Shown piece by piece: positions 8,958 to 16,266 of a stretch of DNA of 64,000 bases. The position numbers and the translations under genes are program-made. Each line of letters opens with the position of its first letter. The first letter of the stretch is position 1. The notes beneath the pieces are model-generated. The model worked only from the letters and a program-made list of their open reading frames with translations, was not told the DNA's origin and ran no database searches. Source of the stretch: Methanomassiliicoccaceae archaeon (GTDB lineage: Archaea > Thermoplasmatota > Thermoplasmata > Methanomassiliicoccales > Methanomethylophilaceae); contig JAYFOZ010000001.1 of NCBI GenBank assembly GCA_034928305.1, forward strand, positions 237,255-301,254. Direction: 5' to 3'.

Positions 8958-8970
8958 AGGGTTTAAATCA
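8958..8970 (+). promoter_or_regulatory. TATA box of the porCDAB operon
   Basis: GGTTTAAATCA is centred near 8965. Transcription would begin about 25 bases downstream, at or next to the ATG at 8992, so the first gene is probably translated from a leaderless message. Confidence 0.5.
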
Positions 8971-8991
8971 GATGTCGCTTTGACGTAACTG

Positions 8992-9558
8992 ATGGTCCCC
9001 ATGGATATGGAAATAGTTTGGCATGGTAGGGGCGGGCAGGGTGTCGTCACCGCGAACGAGATCCTCGCCGAAGCAGCTATCAGTGCCGGAAAGTATGTGA
9101 AAGCATTCCCTGAGTTTGGGCCGGAGAGGATGGGAGCTCCGATCAAAGGGTTCACCAGGATTTCCGATAAACCTGTCAGGGTGCACAGCCAAGTGTACGA
9201 GCCTGACATAGTGATCGTGTTGGACGGCACTCTTATCGGCAAGGTCGACGTGGCCGCCGGACTGAAAGAGAACGGTTTCATATTGGCCAACTACGACGGT
9301 ACGCCGGCCGAACTTCGAGCCGCGATCGGAACGGATCTGGAGTGTCACACGGTCAATGCCACCAAGATCTCTATCGAGGAGATCGGGAGGCCCATGGCCA
9401 ACACGTCCATGCTGGGCGCCCTCGTCAAGTTAAGGCCTATCGTGGAGTTCGACATGATAGCCGAACATGTTATCAGCAAGCTCGGAGCAAAGCTTTCCGA
9501 GAAGGTCATCAACAGCAATCTTTCAGCTCTCAAGAGGGCATACGAGGAGGTGCAGTGA
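8992..9558 (+). CDS. porC: Pyruvate:ferredoxin oxidoreductase, gamma subunit
   Basis: Part of the four-subunit enzyme that reversibly oxidises pyruvate to acetyl-CoA and CO2, reducing ferredoxin. The 188-residue protein carries the family opening WHGRGGQGVVTANEILAEAA and the FGPERMGAPI motif near residue 45. An internal ATG at 9001 is an alternative start, but the TATA position favours 8992 as a leaderless start. Stop and next ATG overlap (TGATG). The order C-D-A-B is standard for archaeal POR; a related 2-oxoacid substrate (isovalerate) cannot be fully excluded. Confidence 0.9.
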   Translation: MVPMDMEIVWHGRGGQGVVTANEILAEAAISAGKYVKAFPEFGPERMGAPIKGFTRISDKPVRVHSQVYEPDIVIVLDGTLIGKVDVAAGLKENGFILANYDGTPAELRAAIGTDLECHTVNATKISIEEIGRPMANTSMLGALVKLRPIVEFDMIAEHVISKLGAKLSEKVINSNLSALKRAYEEVQ

Positions 9559-9833
9559 TGGCAAAGATAAAGATCAAGGACATGCCGATCGGGGCCAGAG
9601 TCTGCAATCCCGGAAGCTCCGAGGCGATTCTCACAGGCGACTGGAGATCTTACACCCCCGTGGTCGACAAGGAAAAGTGCATCAACTGCCTGAACTGCTG
9701 GATGTTCTGCCCTGACAACTCGGTTATAATCAAAGAAGGCAAGCTCGAAGGATTCAAGATGAGCCACTGCAAAGGCTGCGGCATATGCGCCCAGGTCTGC
9801 CCTAAGAAAGCTATCAAAATGACGGAGGCGTGA
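9558..9833 (+). CDS. porD: Pyruvate:ferredoxin oxidoreductase, delta subunit (ferredoxin-like)
   Basis: A 91-residue electron-transfer subunit of the Por complex. Two complete 4Fe-4S motifs are visible: C41-x2-C44-x2-C47-x3-C51 and C71-x2-C74-x2-C77-x3-C81. The N-terminal 35 residues before the first cluster are typical of PorD and absent from free ferredoxins. It overlaps porC by one base and is followed by porA after 2 bases. Confidence 0.95.
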   Translation: MAKIKIKDMPIGARVCNPGSSEAILTGDWRSYTPVVDKEKCINCLNCWMFCPDNSVIIKEGKLEGFKMSHCKGCGICAQVCPKKAIKMTEA

Positions 9834-9835
9834 GT

Positions 9836-11011
9836 ATGGCAAAGAAGAAACTGGAAGATATAGCGATAAACGGCGACGGAGCCGTCGCATACGCATGGAA
9901 GCAGATCGATCCCGACGTGTGCGCCGCATACCCCATCACCCCTCAAACCATCATCGTCGAGGACTTCTCCAAGTTCGTCGCGAACGGGGAAGTTAAAACC
10001 GAGTACGTCTGCGTCGAGTCGGAGCACAGCGCCCTGACCCTCTGCGCGGCGTCCTGCTCGGCAGGCGCTAGGACTTTCACAGCCACGGCGTCCCAGGGAC
10101 TGGCGTACATGTGGGAGATGCTCCCCATAACGTCGGCAATGAGGGTTCCGGTCGTCATGGCCGTAGCCAACAGGGCGGTCAGCGGTCCGATAAACATCAA
10201 CAACGACCACGGCGACGCCATGGCTGCGAGGGACACGGGCTGGATACAGATGTTCGCCGACAATGTCCAGAGCGCTTATGACAACGCTATCATAGCGCCC
10301 AGGATAGCGGAGCATCCGGACGTGCAGCTTCCGATAATAACGAATCTGGACGGTTTCATCCTGACCCATGCGGTCGAAAGGATGACCCCGATCGATACCG
10401 AGGACGTCAAGAAGTTCGTCGGCGAGTTCGAACCGGTCTGCCCGTTGCTTGACTATAAGCACCCAACATCCCACGGGATGCTGGACGGGCCGGACTTCTA
10501 CTATGCGCACAAGCACCAGCAGGTCGAGGCTATGGACAAGGCACTTGAGGTCTCCGAGCAGGTGTTCAAGGAATTCAAGAAGCTGACCGGCAGGGAATAC
10601 CACCTTGTGGACGAGTACAGGTGCGACGACGCAGAGTACGTCGCCATAATCCTCGGATCATCCTACGGGACGATGCAGGAGACCGTCGACCAGATGCGCG
10701 AAGCTGGCATCAAGGTCGGGGCGGCAATGCCCCACATATACAGACCTTGGCCGGAGAAAGAGCTTGCCAGGATAATGAAGGGCAAGAAGGCGGTCGCAAT
10801 ATTCGACAAGCACGTGAGCCTTGGAGCATATGGGCCCATGTACTCGGAGGTGGTCGCTGCGGCGGCCGACCTTGAAAAGATGCCGAAGATGTACAATTTC
10901 ATATACGGCATCGGAGGAGCGGACACAAGCGTGTCGATCCTCAAGGGCGCGATGGAATCGATAGTCAAGGGTACTGCAGACAAGATCAACTATGCGGGGA
11001 TGAAATTATGA
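9836..11011 (+). CDS. porA: Pyruvate:ferredoxin oxidoreductase, alpha subunit
   Basis: Binds the 2-oxoacid and forms part of the TPP site with PorB. The family signature AYAWKQIDPDVCAAYPITPQT sits at about residues 18-38, followed by EHSALTLCAASCSAGARTFTATASQGL. A GTG at 9830 would extend the protein by two residues, but GGAGG at 9824-9828 is 7 bases from ATG 9836 and only 1 from the GTG, so ATG is used. The protein is 391 aa. Its stop overlaps the porB ATG (ATGA). Confidence 0.95.
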   Translation: MAKKKLEDIAINGDGAVAYAWKQIDPDVCAAYPITPQTIIVEDFSKFVANGEVKTEYVCVESEHSALTLCAASCSAGARTFTATASQGLAYMWEMLPITSAMRVPVVMAVANRAVSGPININNDHGDAMAARDTGWIQMFADNVQSAYDNAIIAPRIAEHPDVQLPIITNLDGFILTHAVERMTPIDTEDVKKFVGEFEPVCPLLDYKHPTSHGMLDGPDFYYAHKHQQVEAMDKALEVSEQVFKEFKKLTGREYHLVDEYRCDDAEYVAIILGSSYGTMQETVDQMREAGIKVGAAMPHIYRPWPEKELARIMKGKKAVAIFDKHVSLGAYGPMYSEVVAAAADLEKMPKMYNFIYGIGGADTSVSILKGAMESIVKGTADKINYAGMKL

Positions 11012-11955
11012 TGAGCACATCGCTAAAAAATCTCAATCAACTGCCTGTCAAGCTGACGAGCGGGCACAGGCTCTGCGCCGGATGCGGCGAACCTCTTCTC
11101 GTCAAGCAGATACTGATGGGCACCCAGAGGCCGCTCGTGGTCTCTCTCTCCACCGGATGCTTCGAAGTTTCCACGACCGTGTATCCGTATACGTCGTGGA
11201 ACGTGCCCCTGATACACACCGCGTTCGGAAACGGTGCGGCAACATGCGCAGGGGTCGAGGCTGCATATCAGTCCCTCAGGAAGCAGGGAAAGATCAAAGA
11301 GGAGATGGATTTCGTCAACTTCGCAGGGGACGGTGCCACTTACGACATCGGCCTCCAGGCGCTCTCCGGAGCGATGGAGAGGGGACACAAGATGCTGTAT
11401 GTATGTATGAACAACGAGGCGTACATGAACACAGGCATCCAGAGATCTAGCGCTACCGGTATGGGGGCCGACACCACCACCTCGCCCGCGGGGTCGGTTT
11501 CCCCGGGAAAGCAGGAGTATTCCAAAGACCTAACGGCCATAATGGTCGCACACAACATCCCGTACGTCGCACAGGCGTCCCCCCACAACTGGAGGGACAC
11601 AGTCGAAAAGGCCAAGAAGGGATTCAACTGCGGAGGCCCCGCGTTCATCAATGCGATAACTCCTTGCCCCAGGGGCTGGAGGACTTCTCCCTCGATGACC
11701 GTGGACATGGCGCAGCTGGCCGTGGAAACCTGCGTCTGGCCTCTCTACGAGGTCGTCGACGGCAAGTACGCGCTGACAGCCGAAAGCCTCAAGATCGCCG
11801 AAGGGAAGATCGAGAAGAAGCCGGTAACCGACTGGATCAATGCCCAGGGAAGATACAGGCACCTCAAGGAAGAGCGCTGGGCCCACGTCGTTGACAAGAT
11901 GCAGGCCAACATCGATAAGAGATGGGAAAAGCTCATCCGCCTTTCTAAGGATTAA
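11008..11955 (+). CDS. porB: Pyruvate:ferredoxin oxidoreductase, beta subunit
   Basis: TPP-binding subunit carrying one 4Fe-4S cluster. The 315-residue protein shows LCAGCGEPL near residue 27 (cluster cysteines) and a TPP/magnesium motif that starts GDGATYDIG and ends NNEAYMNTG about 25 residues later. Two adjacent ATG codons at 11008 and 11011 are both possible starts. It is the last gene of the operon; a hairpin follows the stop directly. Confidence 0.95.
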   Translation: MMSTSLKNLNQLPVKLTSGHRLCAGCGEPLLVKQILMGTQRPLVVSLSTGCFEVSTTVYPYTSWNVPLIHTAFGNGAATCAGVEAAYQSLRKQGKIKEEMDFVNFAGDGATYDIGLQALSGAMERGHKMLYVCMNNEAYMNTGIQRSSATGMGADTTTSPAGSVSPGKQEYSKDLTAIMVAHNIPYVAQASPHNWRDTVEKAKKGFNCGGPAFINAITPCPRGWRTSPSMTVDMAQLAVETCVWPLYEVVDGKYALTAESLKIAEGKIEKKPVTDWINAQGRYRHLKEERWAHVVDKMQANIDKRWEKLIRLSKD

Positions 11956-11963
11956 ACCACAAA

Positions 11964-11978
11964 GGGGGCTTTGCCCCC
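11964..11978 (+). terminator. Terminator of the por operon
   Basis: GGGGGC-TTT-GCCCCC forms a tight 6-bp stem 8 bases after the porB stop, followed by the pyrimidine-rich CTTCTTGTTT. Confidence 0.6.
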
Positions 11979-12026
11979 GCTTCTTGTTTCAATATCGCCC
12001 GGCGTGATGCTGGATTTTTTAATTAC

Positions 12027-12112
12027 ATAATAATTTAATTATTATTAACATTTAATAACAACAATTTAATAATAGTATGCAGTAACACGAATTCGGGTAA
12101 ATGTACCCGGAG
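12027..12112 (+). promoter_or_regulatory. AT-rich promoter and Shine-Dalgarno hairpin before a small membrane-protein pair
   Basis: A near-palindrome with arms ATAATAA and TTATTAT (12027-12045) sits in a very AT-rich stretch. Further down, CGGGTA-AATG-TACCCG (12094-12109) can fold into a 6-bp hairpin whose last base is the first base of the ribosome site GGAG (12109-12112), 8 bases before ATG 12121. Folding could partly mask translation initiation. Confidence 0.4.
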
Positions 12113-12120
12113 ATAAAGAA

Positions 12121-12441
12121 ATGTGGTTGGTAATTTTTGCGATCTCGGCCCTCATAGCGACCGGAATATACCTGTTCCAGACTCAGAAATACTACACGGG
12201 ACAACTTTCCCTTGGCCTCTGGGCGCTGACGGCATGTGTGTTCGCGGACCATGTGATGGGATGGTTCGCAGATGGTGCCGAGGGACCGTTCCTGGAGATA
12301 GGCGCCGAGCCTCTGGTCCTGAGCATCTGCATGCTGATTCCCGTATTAGTCGTGTGGGAGCTCGCTGTGATGGTGCAGAGAATGCGCGCTCACGCCACAA
12401 TAGTCGCAGAACAGAAAGAAGATACAAAGGAGATATGTTAA
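12121..12441 (+). CDS. Small three-helix membrane protein, unknown (pair member 1)
   Basis: I do not recognise the family. The 106 residues contain three hydrophobic segments (about 2-20, 29-48 and 65-86) and a charged C-terminal tail rich in Arg, Glu and Lys. Helix two ends in ADHVMGWFADGAEGPFL: an acidic residue followed by His at the membrane boundary. The next gene encodes a similarly built protein with EH in the same place, so the two look like diverged paralogues. The stop TAA is directly followed by the ATG of the partner, implying coupled translation and perhaps a heteromer. A good GGAG ribosome site supports the start. Confidence 0.7.
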   Translation: MWLVIFAISALIATGIYLFQTQKYYTGQLSLGLWALTACVFADHVMGWFADGAEGPFLEIGAEPLVLSICMLIPVLVVWELAVMVQRMRAHATIVAEQKEDTKEIC

Positions 12442-12771
12442 ATGGCTTGTTTTTTAGTACTCGCGGCCGCCGCAATCATAACGACGGTTTGTGCAAGATG
12501 GATACCTGAGAAATATCATGTCAATTGGCTTAACATCATGCTATGGACGGCAGTCGGAGCGTTGGCGGTCGAGCATCTCTGGAGCGGCGAGGTCGTTCCC
12601 TGGTTCCCGTTCCTTACGGCAATGGCTACGCCGGGGGACACCATGGTAATGCTGAACGAGATGGCTATGGTCGGCGGAGCCATGCTCATAATCGTCGTGG
12701 CGATCTGGGCAGCACTGGTGTTTTTAAACGGCAAGTATGCCGGGGCATCGAAGCCCCAGGCAATCGCCTGA
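12442..12771 (+). CDS. Small three-helix membrane protein, unknown (pair member 2)
   Basis: A 109-residue partner of the preceding protein, starting on the base after its stop codon. Hydrophobic segments lie at about 2-18, 30-46 and 72-95. The second helix contains AVEHLWSGEVVPWFPFL, aligning with ADHVMGWFADGAEGPFL of the first protein: acidic-His, a Gly, then Pro-Phe-Leu. The third helix region is Met-rich (GDTMVMLNEMAMVGGAM). No known domain is apparent. Ion, metal or redox transport is conceivable from the buried acid-His and Met residues, but that is speculation. Confidence 0.7.
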   Translation: MACFLVLAAAAIITTVCARWIPEKYHVNWLNIMLWTAVGALAVEHLWSGEVVPWFPFLTAMATPGDTMVMLNEMAMVGGAMLIIVVAIWAALVFLNGKYAGASKPQAIA

Positions 12772-13041
12772 TTTGCAGAGGTGCGTGCTTGTTTCAAACT
12801 TTTTACCTAATTTATTATTTTAACAATAATGTGACAATACGAAGCGTATACTATTTTATAATTAGTATGTAATTATACGATTAAAACATAATAAGTCCAG
12901 CATTTTTTGGCTGTGTAAATTATGTCTCCGTTCAAATCCTTTACCGGCGCCGATGCCGCCGGGATCATTTTTATAAGGTGAATTTCGGTTTTCCGTTGTC
13001 ACGGCTCAAAACATGGCCGACGCTAACAAGTAGAAATGAAA

Positions 13042-13169
13042 AGTGGCTGACAGCGTTTCTGTGTTCCCGTACGCTTGCGCAGTACAGTACAGACAGAGAC
13101 GCAGGCGAGCTTTACTTCCGGGTTCGGAATGGGACCGGGTGTTTCCCCGCCGCTGTGGCCGTCAGACCA
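13042..13169 (-). rRNA. 5S ribosomal RNA (isolated gene)
   Basis: The minus strand contains the universal 5S core CCCATTCCGAACCCGGAAG and GGCGGGGAAACACCCGG. The ends pair as GG(T)CTGAC with GTCAGCC, giving helix I with one bulged base. A TATA box (plus TATAAAAA, 13191-13198) lies 25 bp upstream of the 5' end. No 16S or 23S gene is anywhere in the window, so this 5S gene is transcribed alone. End coordinates are good to a few bases. Confidence 0.95.
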
Positions 13170-13226
13170 ATTCATAGGATATATGTAAAGTATAAAAACA
13201 TTTCGGAATAAAGCTCCGATATGCAC

Positions 13227-13946
13227 TTAAAACTGCATGTAGAGGACTGCGGCCAGCACAGCTCCCGCTCCCCCGGTTATGAAATTATTTGTATATTTCG
13301 ATATAAGGCGATCCTCTATCGTGGCACCGAAAAAACTGTCCAGAAGATTTCCGGCCAAACCTGCGACGACAGGTATGACGATCAGCCAGCTCAGATTGCG
13401 GAAAAGAAGCGTCCATCCGATCAGCGAAACCATTATGGCCGCCGCCAATGATACGTACATTCCCAGCAATGACACTCCACCGTTCGTCCCTGCCTCCACT
13501 CTTTTAAAAGTGGTTATGAGCCATACGCGTTTGTCCCTTACTCCGATCTCGCTCGCCACGGTGTCGGACGCTGCGACCGCAATAGAGCCTATGTAGGCGA
13601 TTATGAACATATTGTCGTAACCGGCGACCGCAAAATCAGCGATGGCCACCACAGCGGGCGCAAGGGCCACGCCGGCGATGTTCTTCCAGCCCCTCTCGCC
13701 GTGCCTTCCCTCTTGGAGACCTTCCTCCTTCTTTTTCTTGAATGCGAACCTGGTTGCAGCAAAACCTATCGCCGCGAAGATCACGAGCATGATAAGCCAG
13801 TATAGGTCCCCCATGAGCCCGATGACCAGCAGCACCGCGGCGGCCGCAAGCGCGCCGTCCGTGGTGAGCATTCCAACCTTCCATGCCACGAAAGAAAGCG
13901 CTACCGAAAGCAAAACTGTCAACGTGGCCTGCAACAGGGGGTCCAT
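13227..13946 (-). CDS. DUF92 family membrane protein
   Basis: A 239-residue protein of about seven hydrophobic segments. Landmarks of the DUF92/TIGR00297 family are ASDTVASEIGV near residue 145 and EAGTNGGVSLLGMY near 171. In plants a relative (VTE6) phosphorylates phytyl phosphate, so a CTP-dependent polyprenyl-phosphate kinase in archaeal isoprenoid metabolism is possible, but no archaeal member is known to me to be proven. It follows the 88-residue gene by about 50 bases and is probably the last gene of the pyrBI transcript. Confidence 0.8.
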   Translation of the reverse strand: MDPLLQATLTVLLSVALSFVAWKVGMLTTDGALAAAAVLLVIGLMGDLYWLIMLVIFAAIGFAATRFAFKKKKEEGLQEGRHGERGWKNIAGVALAPAVVAIADFAVAGYDNMFIIAYIGSIAVAASDTVASEIGVRDKRVWLITTFKRVEAGTNGGVSLLGMYVSLAAAIMVSLIGWTLLFRNLSWLIVIPVVAGLAGNLLDSFFGATIEDRLISKYTNNFITGGAGAVLAAVLYMQF

Positions 13947-13996
13947 GGACGCAGGAATTGATAGGGCGGTTATTAATGATGTGCCGAAAGCGTTAA

Positions 13997-14263
13997 TTAC
14001 ATAATGCTCTCGAGGACCGAGGTAGCGTACTCAATGCACTGGGACTTGTTCTCGAGCGGGAAGAACATGACCTTGCCCTGAACGTACAGCGTGGCTTCCA
14101 TATCGTCCCACATGAAGATTATCATCATTTCATCTTTCTGTTTGATGAGGTGCCCCTTCTGCCCGATGACCTCTGCGGCCTTTGCCATATCGAGTTCGAT
14201 CTTGTCCTGCGGGACGGCCATAAGCGCCGCGCCGCCGCACAGGCGGGCGATCGTGAACTTCAT
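13997..14263 (-). CDS. Conserved-looking 88-residue protein, unknown
   Basis: A soluble 88-residue protein; I do not recognise a named family. It has an alpha/beta pattern with a helix at about 24-40 and a strand-rich middle (MMIIFMWDDMEATLYVQGKV) followed by FFPL and a C-terminal helix. Its start codon overlaps the stop of the UPF0200 kinase-like gene by 4 bases, indicating translational coupling and suggesting the two products act together. Confidence 0.7.
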   Translation of the reverse strand: MKFTIARLCGGAALMAVPQDKIELDMAKAAEVIGQKGHLIKQKDEMMIIFMWDDMEATLYVQGKVMFFPLENKSQCIEYATSVLESIM

Positions 14264-14790
14264 ACCCTGATTTCCTCCAAGGCCTTCTGCACATCACTGT
14301 GGAAGTCCTCGAGCGTCGATTCGTTGATGAACATTATGTCGGCGAGGGCTATTACCTCCGCCTGTCCCCAGGATATCTCCCGGGTATCGCGGTCGGCGAA
14401 CTCCACCCATTCTCTGGGGGCATCCTCCCTCCCGCGCCTGACAAGCCTCCCGTACCTCGTGTCCGGGCTCGAATGTATCGCGATGATATACACATCCTCG
14501 CTCAGTGTCCTGAAGGCGTCGACCTCTTCCATGCTCCTGCATCCGTCGACCAGGAAGATATTGCCGGCCATCTTCTCCATGGCCATCTTGGCCCATATGT
14601 CCTTACCCTTCTTTTTCCTGGCCTTGTCGGCGAACTCGCCGATCGTAAGGCCCTTTTCGGAATGGTATTTCGCGTATTGCTCGCGTACGATGTCCCCCAT
14701 CCTCAGGAACGGGATATTCATGTCACGAGCTACTGTGAGCAGTTCCTCCTTGCCCGATCCGGGCATTCCGGTGACGATGAATATTTTCAT
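14260..14790 (-). CDS. UPF0200 family nucleotide kinase-like protein
   Basis: A 176-residue P-loop protein related to adenylate and dephospho-CoA kinases. From ATG 14790 the protein begins MKIFIVTGMPGSGKEEL with the Walker A loop at residues 8-14; a frame extension to 14838 is unlikely because 14790 overlaps the pyrI stop in ATGA fashion. DGCRSMEEVDAFR near residue 79 is the expected family motif for the product side of the site. The substrate of UPF0200 proteins is not established. Its place between pyrI and the 88-residue gene hints at nucleotide metabolism. Confidence 0.85.
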   Translation of the reverse strand: MKIFIVTGMPGSGKEELLTVARDMNIPFLRMGDIVREQYAKYHSEKGLTIGEFADKARKKKGKDIWAKMAMEKMAGNIFLVDGCRSMEEVDAFRTLSEDVYIIAIHSSPDTRYGRLVRRGREDAPREWVEFADRDTREISWGQAEVIALADIMFINESTLEDFHSDVQKALEEIRV

Positions 14791-15260
14791 AGTAGGTTGT
14801 CCGAGATGTTGCACAATGCCCTGTCGCAGTAGGAGCACCTGAGCTTGGTGGGGCGCCTGCTGATGACCACAAACTCGGTCTCGATAGGCTCGTTCTTATT
14901 GGTGATGCAGTTGGGGTTGCAACACTTAGCAAGCCCCATGACCCGGTCGCCCAGCGTTACCGTGAATTTCTCTGCAACATAGTAGTCCCTGATTATCGAA
15001 ATGGTGGCATCAGGCGCGATCAGAGCGATCTTGTCCACAGTTTTCTGGTCGAGTTCGCAGTCTTCGATCTTGACGATGTCTTTCCATTCGGCCGATTTCC
15101 TGGACGACACGTGTATGCCGACGCTTATGGTCGAATCCATATATTCGTTGACGCCGAGGATCTTCAGCACGTTCAGCGCCTGTCCCGTGGCTATATGGTC
15201 TATCACGGTGCCGTTCCTTATGGGTGCAAGTTTGATCTCTTTTATGGTTTTGACATCCAT
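14787..15260 (-). CDS. pyrI: Aspartate carbamoyltransferase regulatory subunit
   Basis: Confers CTP feedback inhibition on PyrB. Starting at 15260 (MDVKTIKEIKLAPI), the 157-residue protein has the nucleotide-binding N-terminal half with NGTVIDHIATGQALNVLKIL and a C-terminal zinc domain whose ligands are C-x4-C (CCNPNC) and C-x2-C (CSYC). Its ATG shares a base with the pyrB stop. An upstream ATG would add nine residues but lies deep inside pyrB. Confidence 0.95.
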   Translation of the reverse strand: MDVKTIKEIKLAPIRNGTVIDHIATGQALNVLKILGVNEYMDSTISVGIHVSSRKSAEWKDIVKIEDCELDQKTVDKIALIAPDATISIIRDYYVAEKFTVTLGDRVMGLAKCCNPNCITNKNEPIETEFVVISRRPTKLRCSYCDRALCNISDNLL

Positions 15261-16189
15261 CAGAGCTCGCCTCCCAATATTGCGCATAGCAGGGCCATCC
15301 TTACCGGCACCCCGTTGAATGCCTGTTGGAAATACTTTGCGTGCTCCGATGCATCTACCTCGGGCGCGATCTCGTCGATTCTGGGTAGAGGATGCATAAT
15401 GACCATGTCTCTCCTAGCCTCTCTCAGCATTGAATTGTTGATACGGTAGGTCCCGGCGACCTTCTTATATTCGGCAGGGTCCGGGAACCGCTCTTTCTGA
15501 ATTCTCGTTACGTAAAGCACGTCCGCCTTGTCCATGACCTCTTCCAGGCTTGTGGTCTTCACAGGCCGGCATCCCTTCTCCTTGATGTGGTTGACTATGT
15601 CGTCGGGCATCTGCAGCGTGTCGGGGGCTACGAGTGTAAGTTTTGCACCGAACATCGTTAGGGCCTCGGCGAGGGAATGGACGGTCCTTCCGTACTTCAG
15701 GTCGCCTACTAGCACTACATTCAGACCGTCGAGGGACCCCTTCGCCTGGCGCATCGTGAAAAGGTCTAGGAGGGTCTGGGTCGGGTGCGATCCGGCGCCG
15801 TCGCCGGCATTGATCACAGGGTTTATCGAGAAATTGGCGGCCAGACGGGCGGCGCCCTCGTAGGGGTGCCTGAGGACGATCAGGTCGCAGTACGCGTCGA
15901 CCATCCGTATGGTGTCCGCGAGCGTCTCCCCTTTGGAGATGGATGTCATTGACATTTCAGATACATCTATGACGTCGCACCCGAGCCTGTACGCGGCGCT
16001 TTCGAACGATAACTTTGTACGGGTAGAAGGTTCGAAGAACAGGTTGCCCAGTATCTTTCCATGAAGAACCCGGTTGACCTTTTCGCCGGTAGCGTACGGC
16101 ATCATTTTTTCAGATAGGTCGAGAATAGATTCGATCTCTTCCCTCGTCAGGTCCCTTATGGAAACGACGTCCCTGTCATAGAAGTCCAT
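15260..16189 (-). CDS. pyrB: Aspartate carbamoyltransferase catalytic subunit
   Basis: Catalyses carbamoyl phosphate plus aspartate to carbamoyl aspartate, the committed step of pyrimidine synthesis. The 309-residue protein carries the carbamoyl-phosphate loop EPSTRTKLSFESA near residue 52, HPTQTLLDLF near 135 and HPLPRIDEI near 266. A TATA-like TTATAT at 16211-16216 places the transcript start near 16190, so ATG 16189 (MDFYDRDVVSIRDL) as a leaderless start is preferred to an upstream ATG at 16207. The final part of carB, which makes its substrate, is at the far end of the window. Confidence 0.94.
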   Translation of the reverse strand: MDFYDRDVVSIRDLTREEIESILDLSEKMMPYATGEKVNRVLHGKILGNLFFEPSTRTKLSFESAAYRLGCDVIDVSEMSMTSISKGETLADTIRMVDAYCDLIVLRHPYEGAARLAANFSINPVINAGDGAGSHPTQTLLDLFTMRQAKGSLDGLNVVLVGDLKYGRTVHSLAEALTMFGAKLTLVAPDTLQMPDDIVNHIKEKGCRPVKTTSLEEVMDKADVLYVTRIQKERFPDPAEYKKVAGTYRINNSMLREARRDMVIMHPLPRIDEIAPEVDASEHAKYFQQAFNGVPVRMALLCAILGGEL

Positions 16190-16266
16190 AATGGCTAATC
16201 CTGCCATAGTGATATAACCCTTCGCTCGCGCGTACCAACATTAATTAACGGGGGGGCGCTCACTGA

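Noticed and set aside
12978-13211. Open frame of 77 codons on plus
   Set aside because: It runs straight through the antisense strand of the 5S rRNA gene and has no protein-like features.
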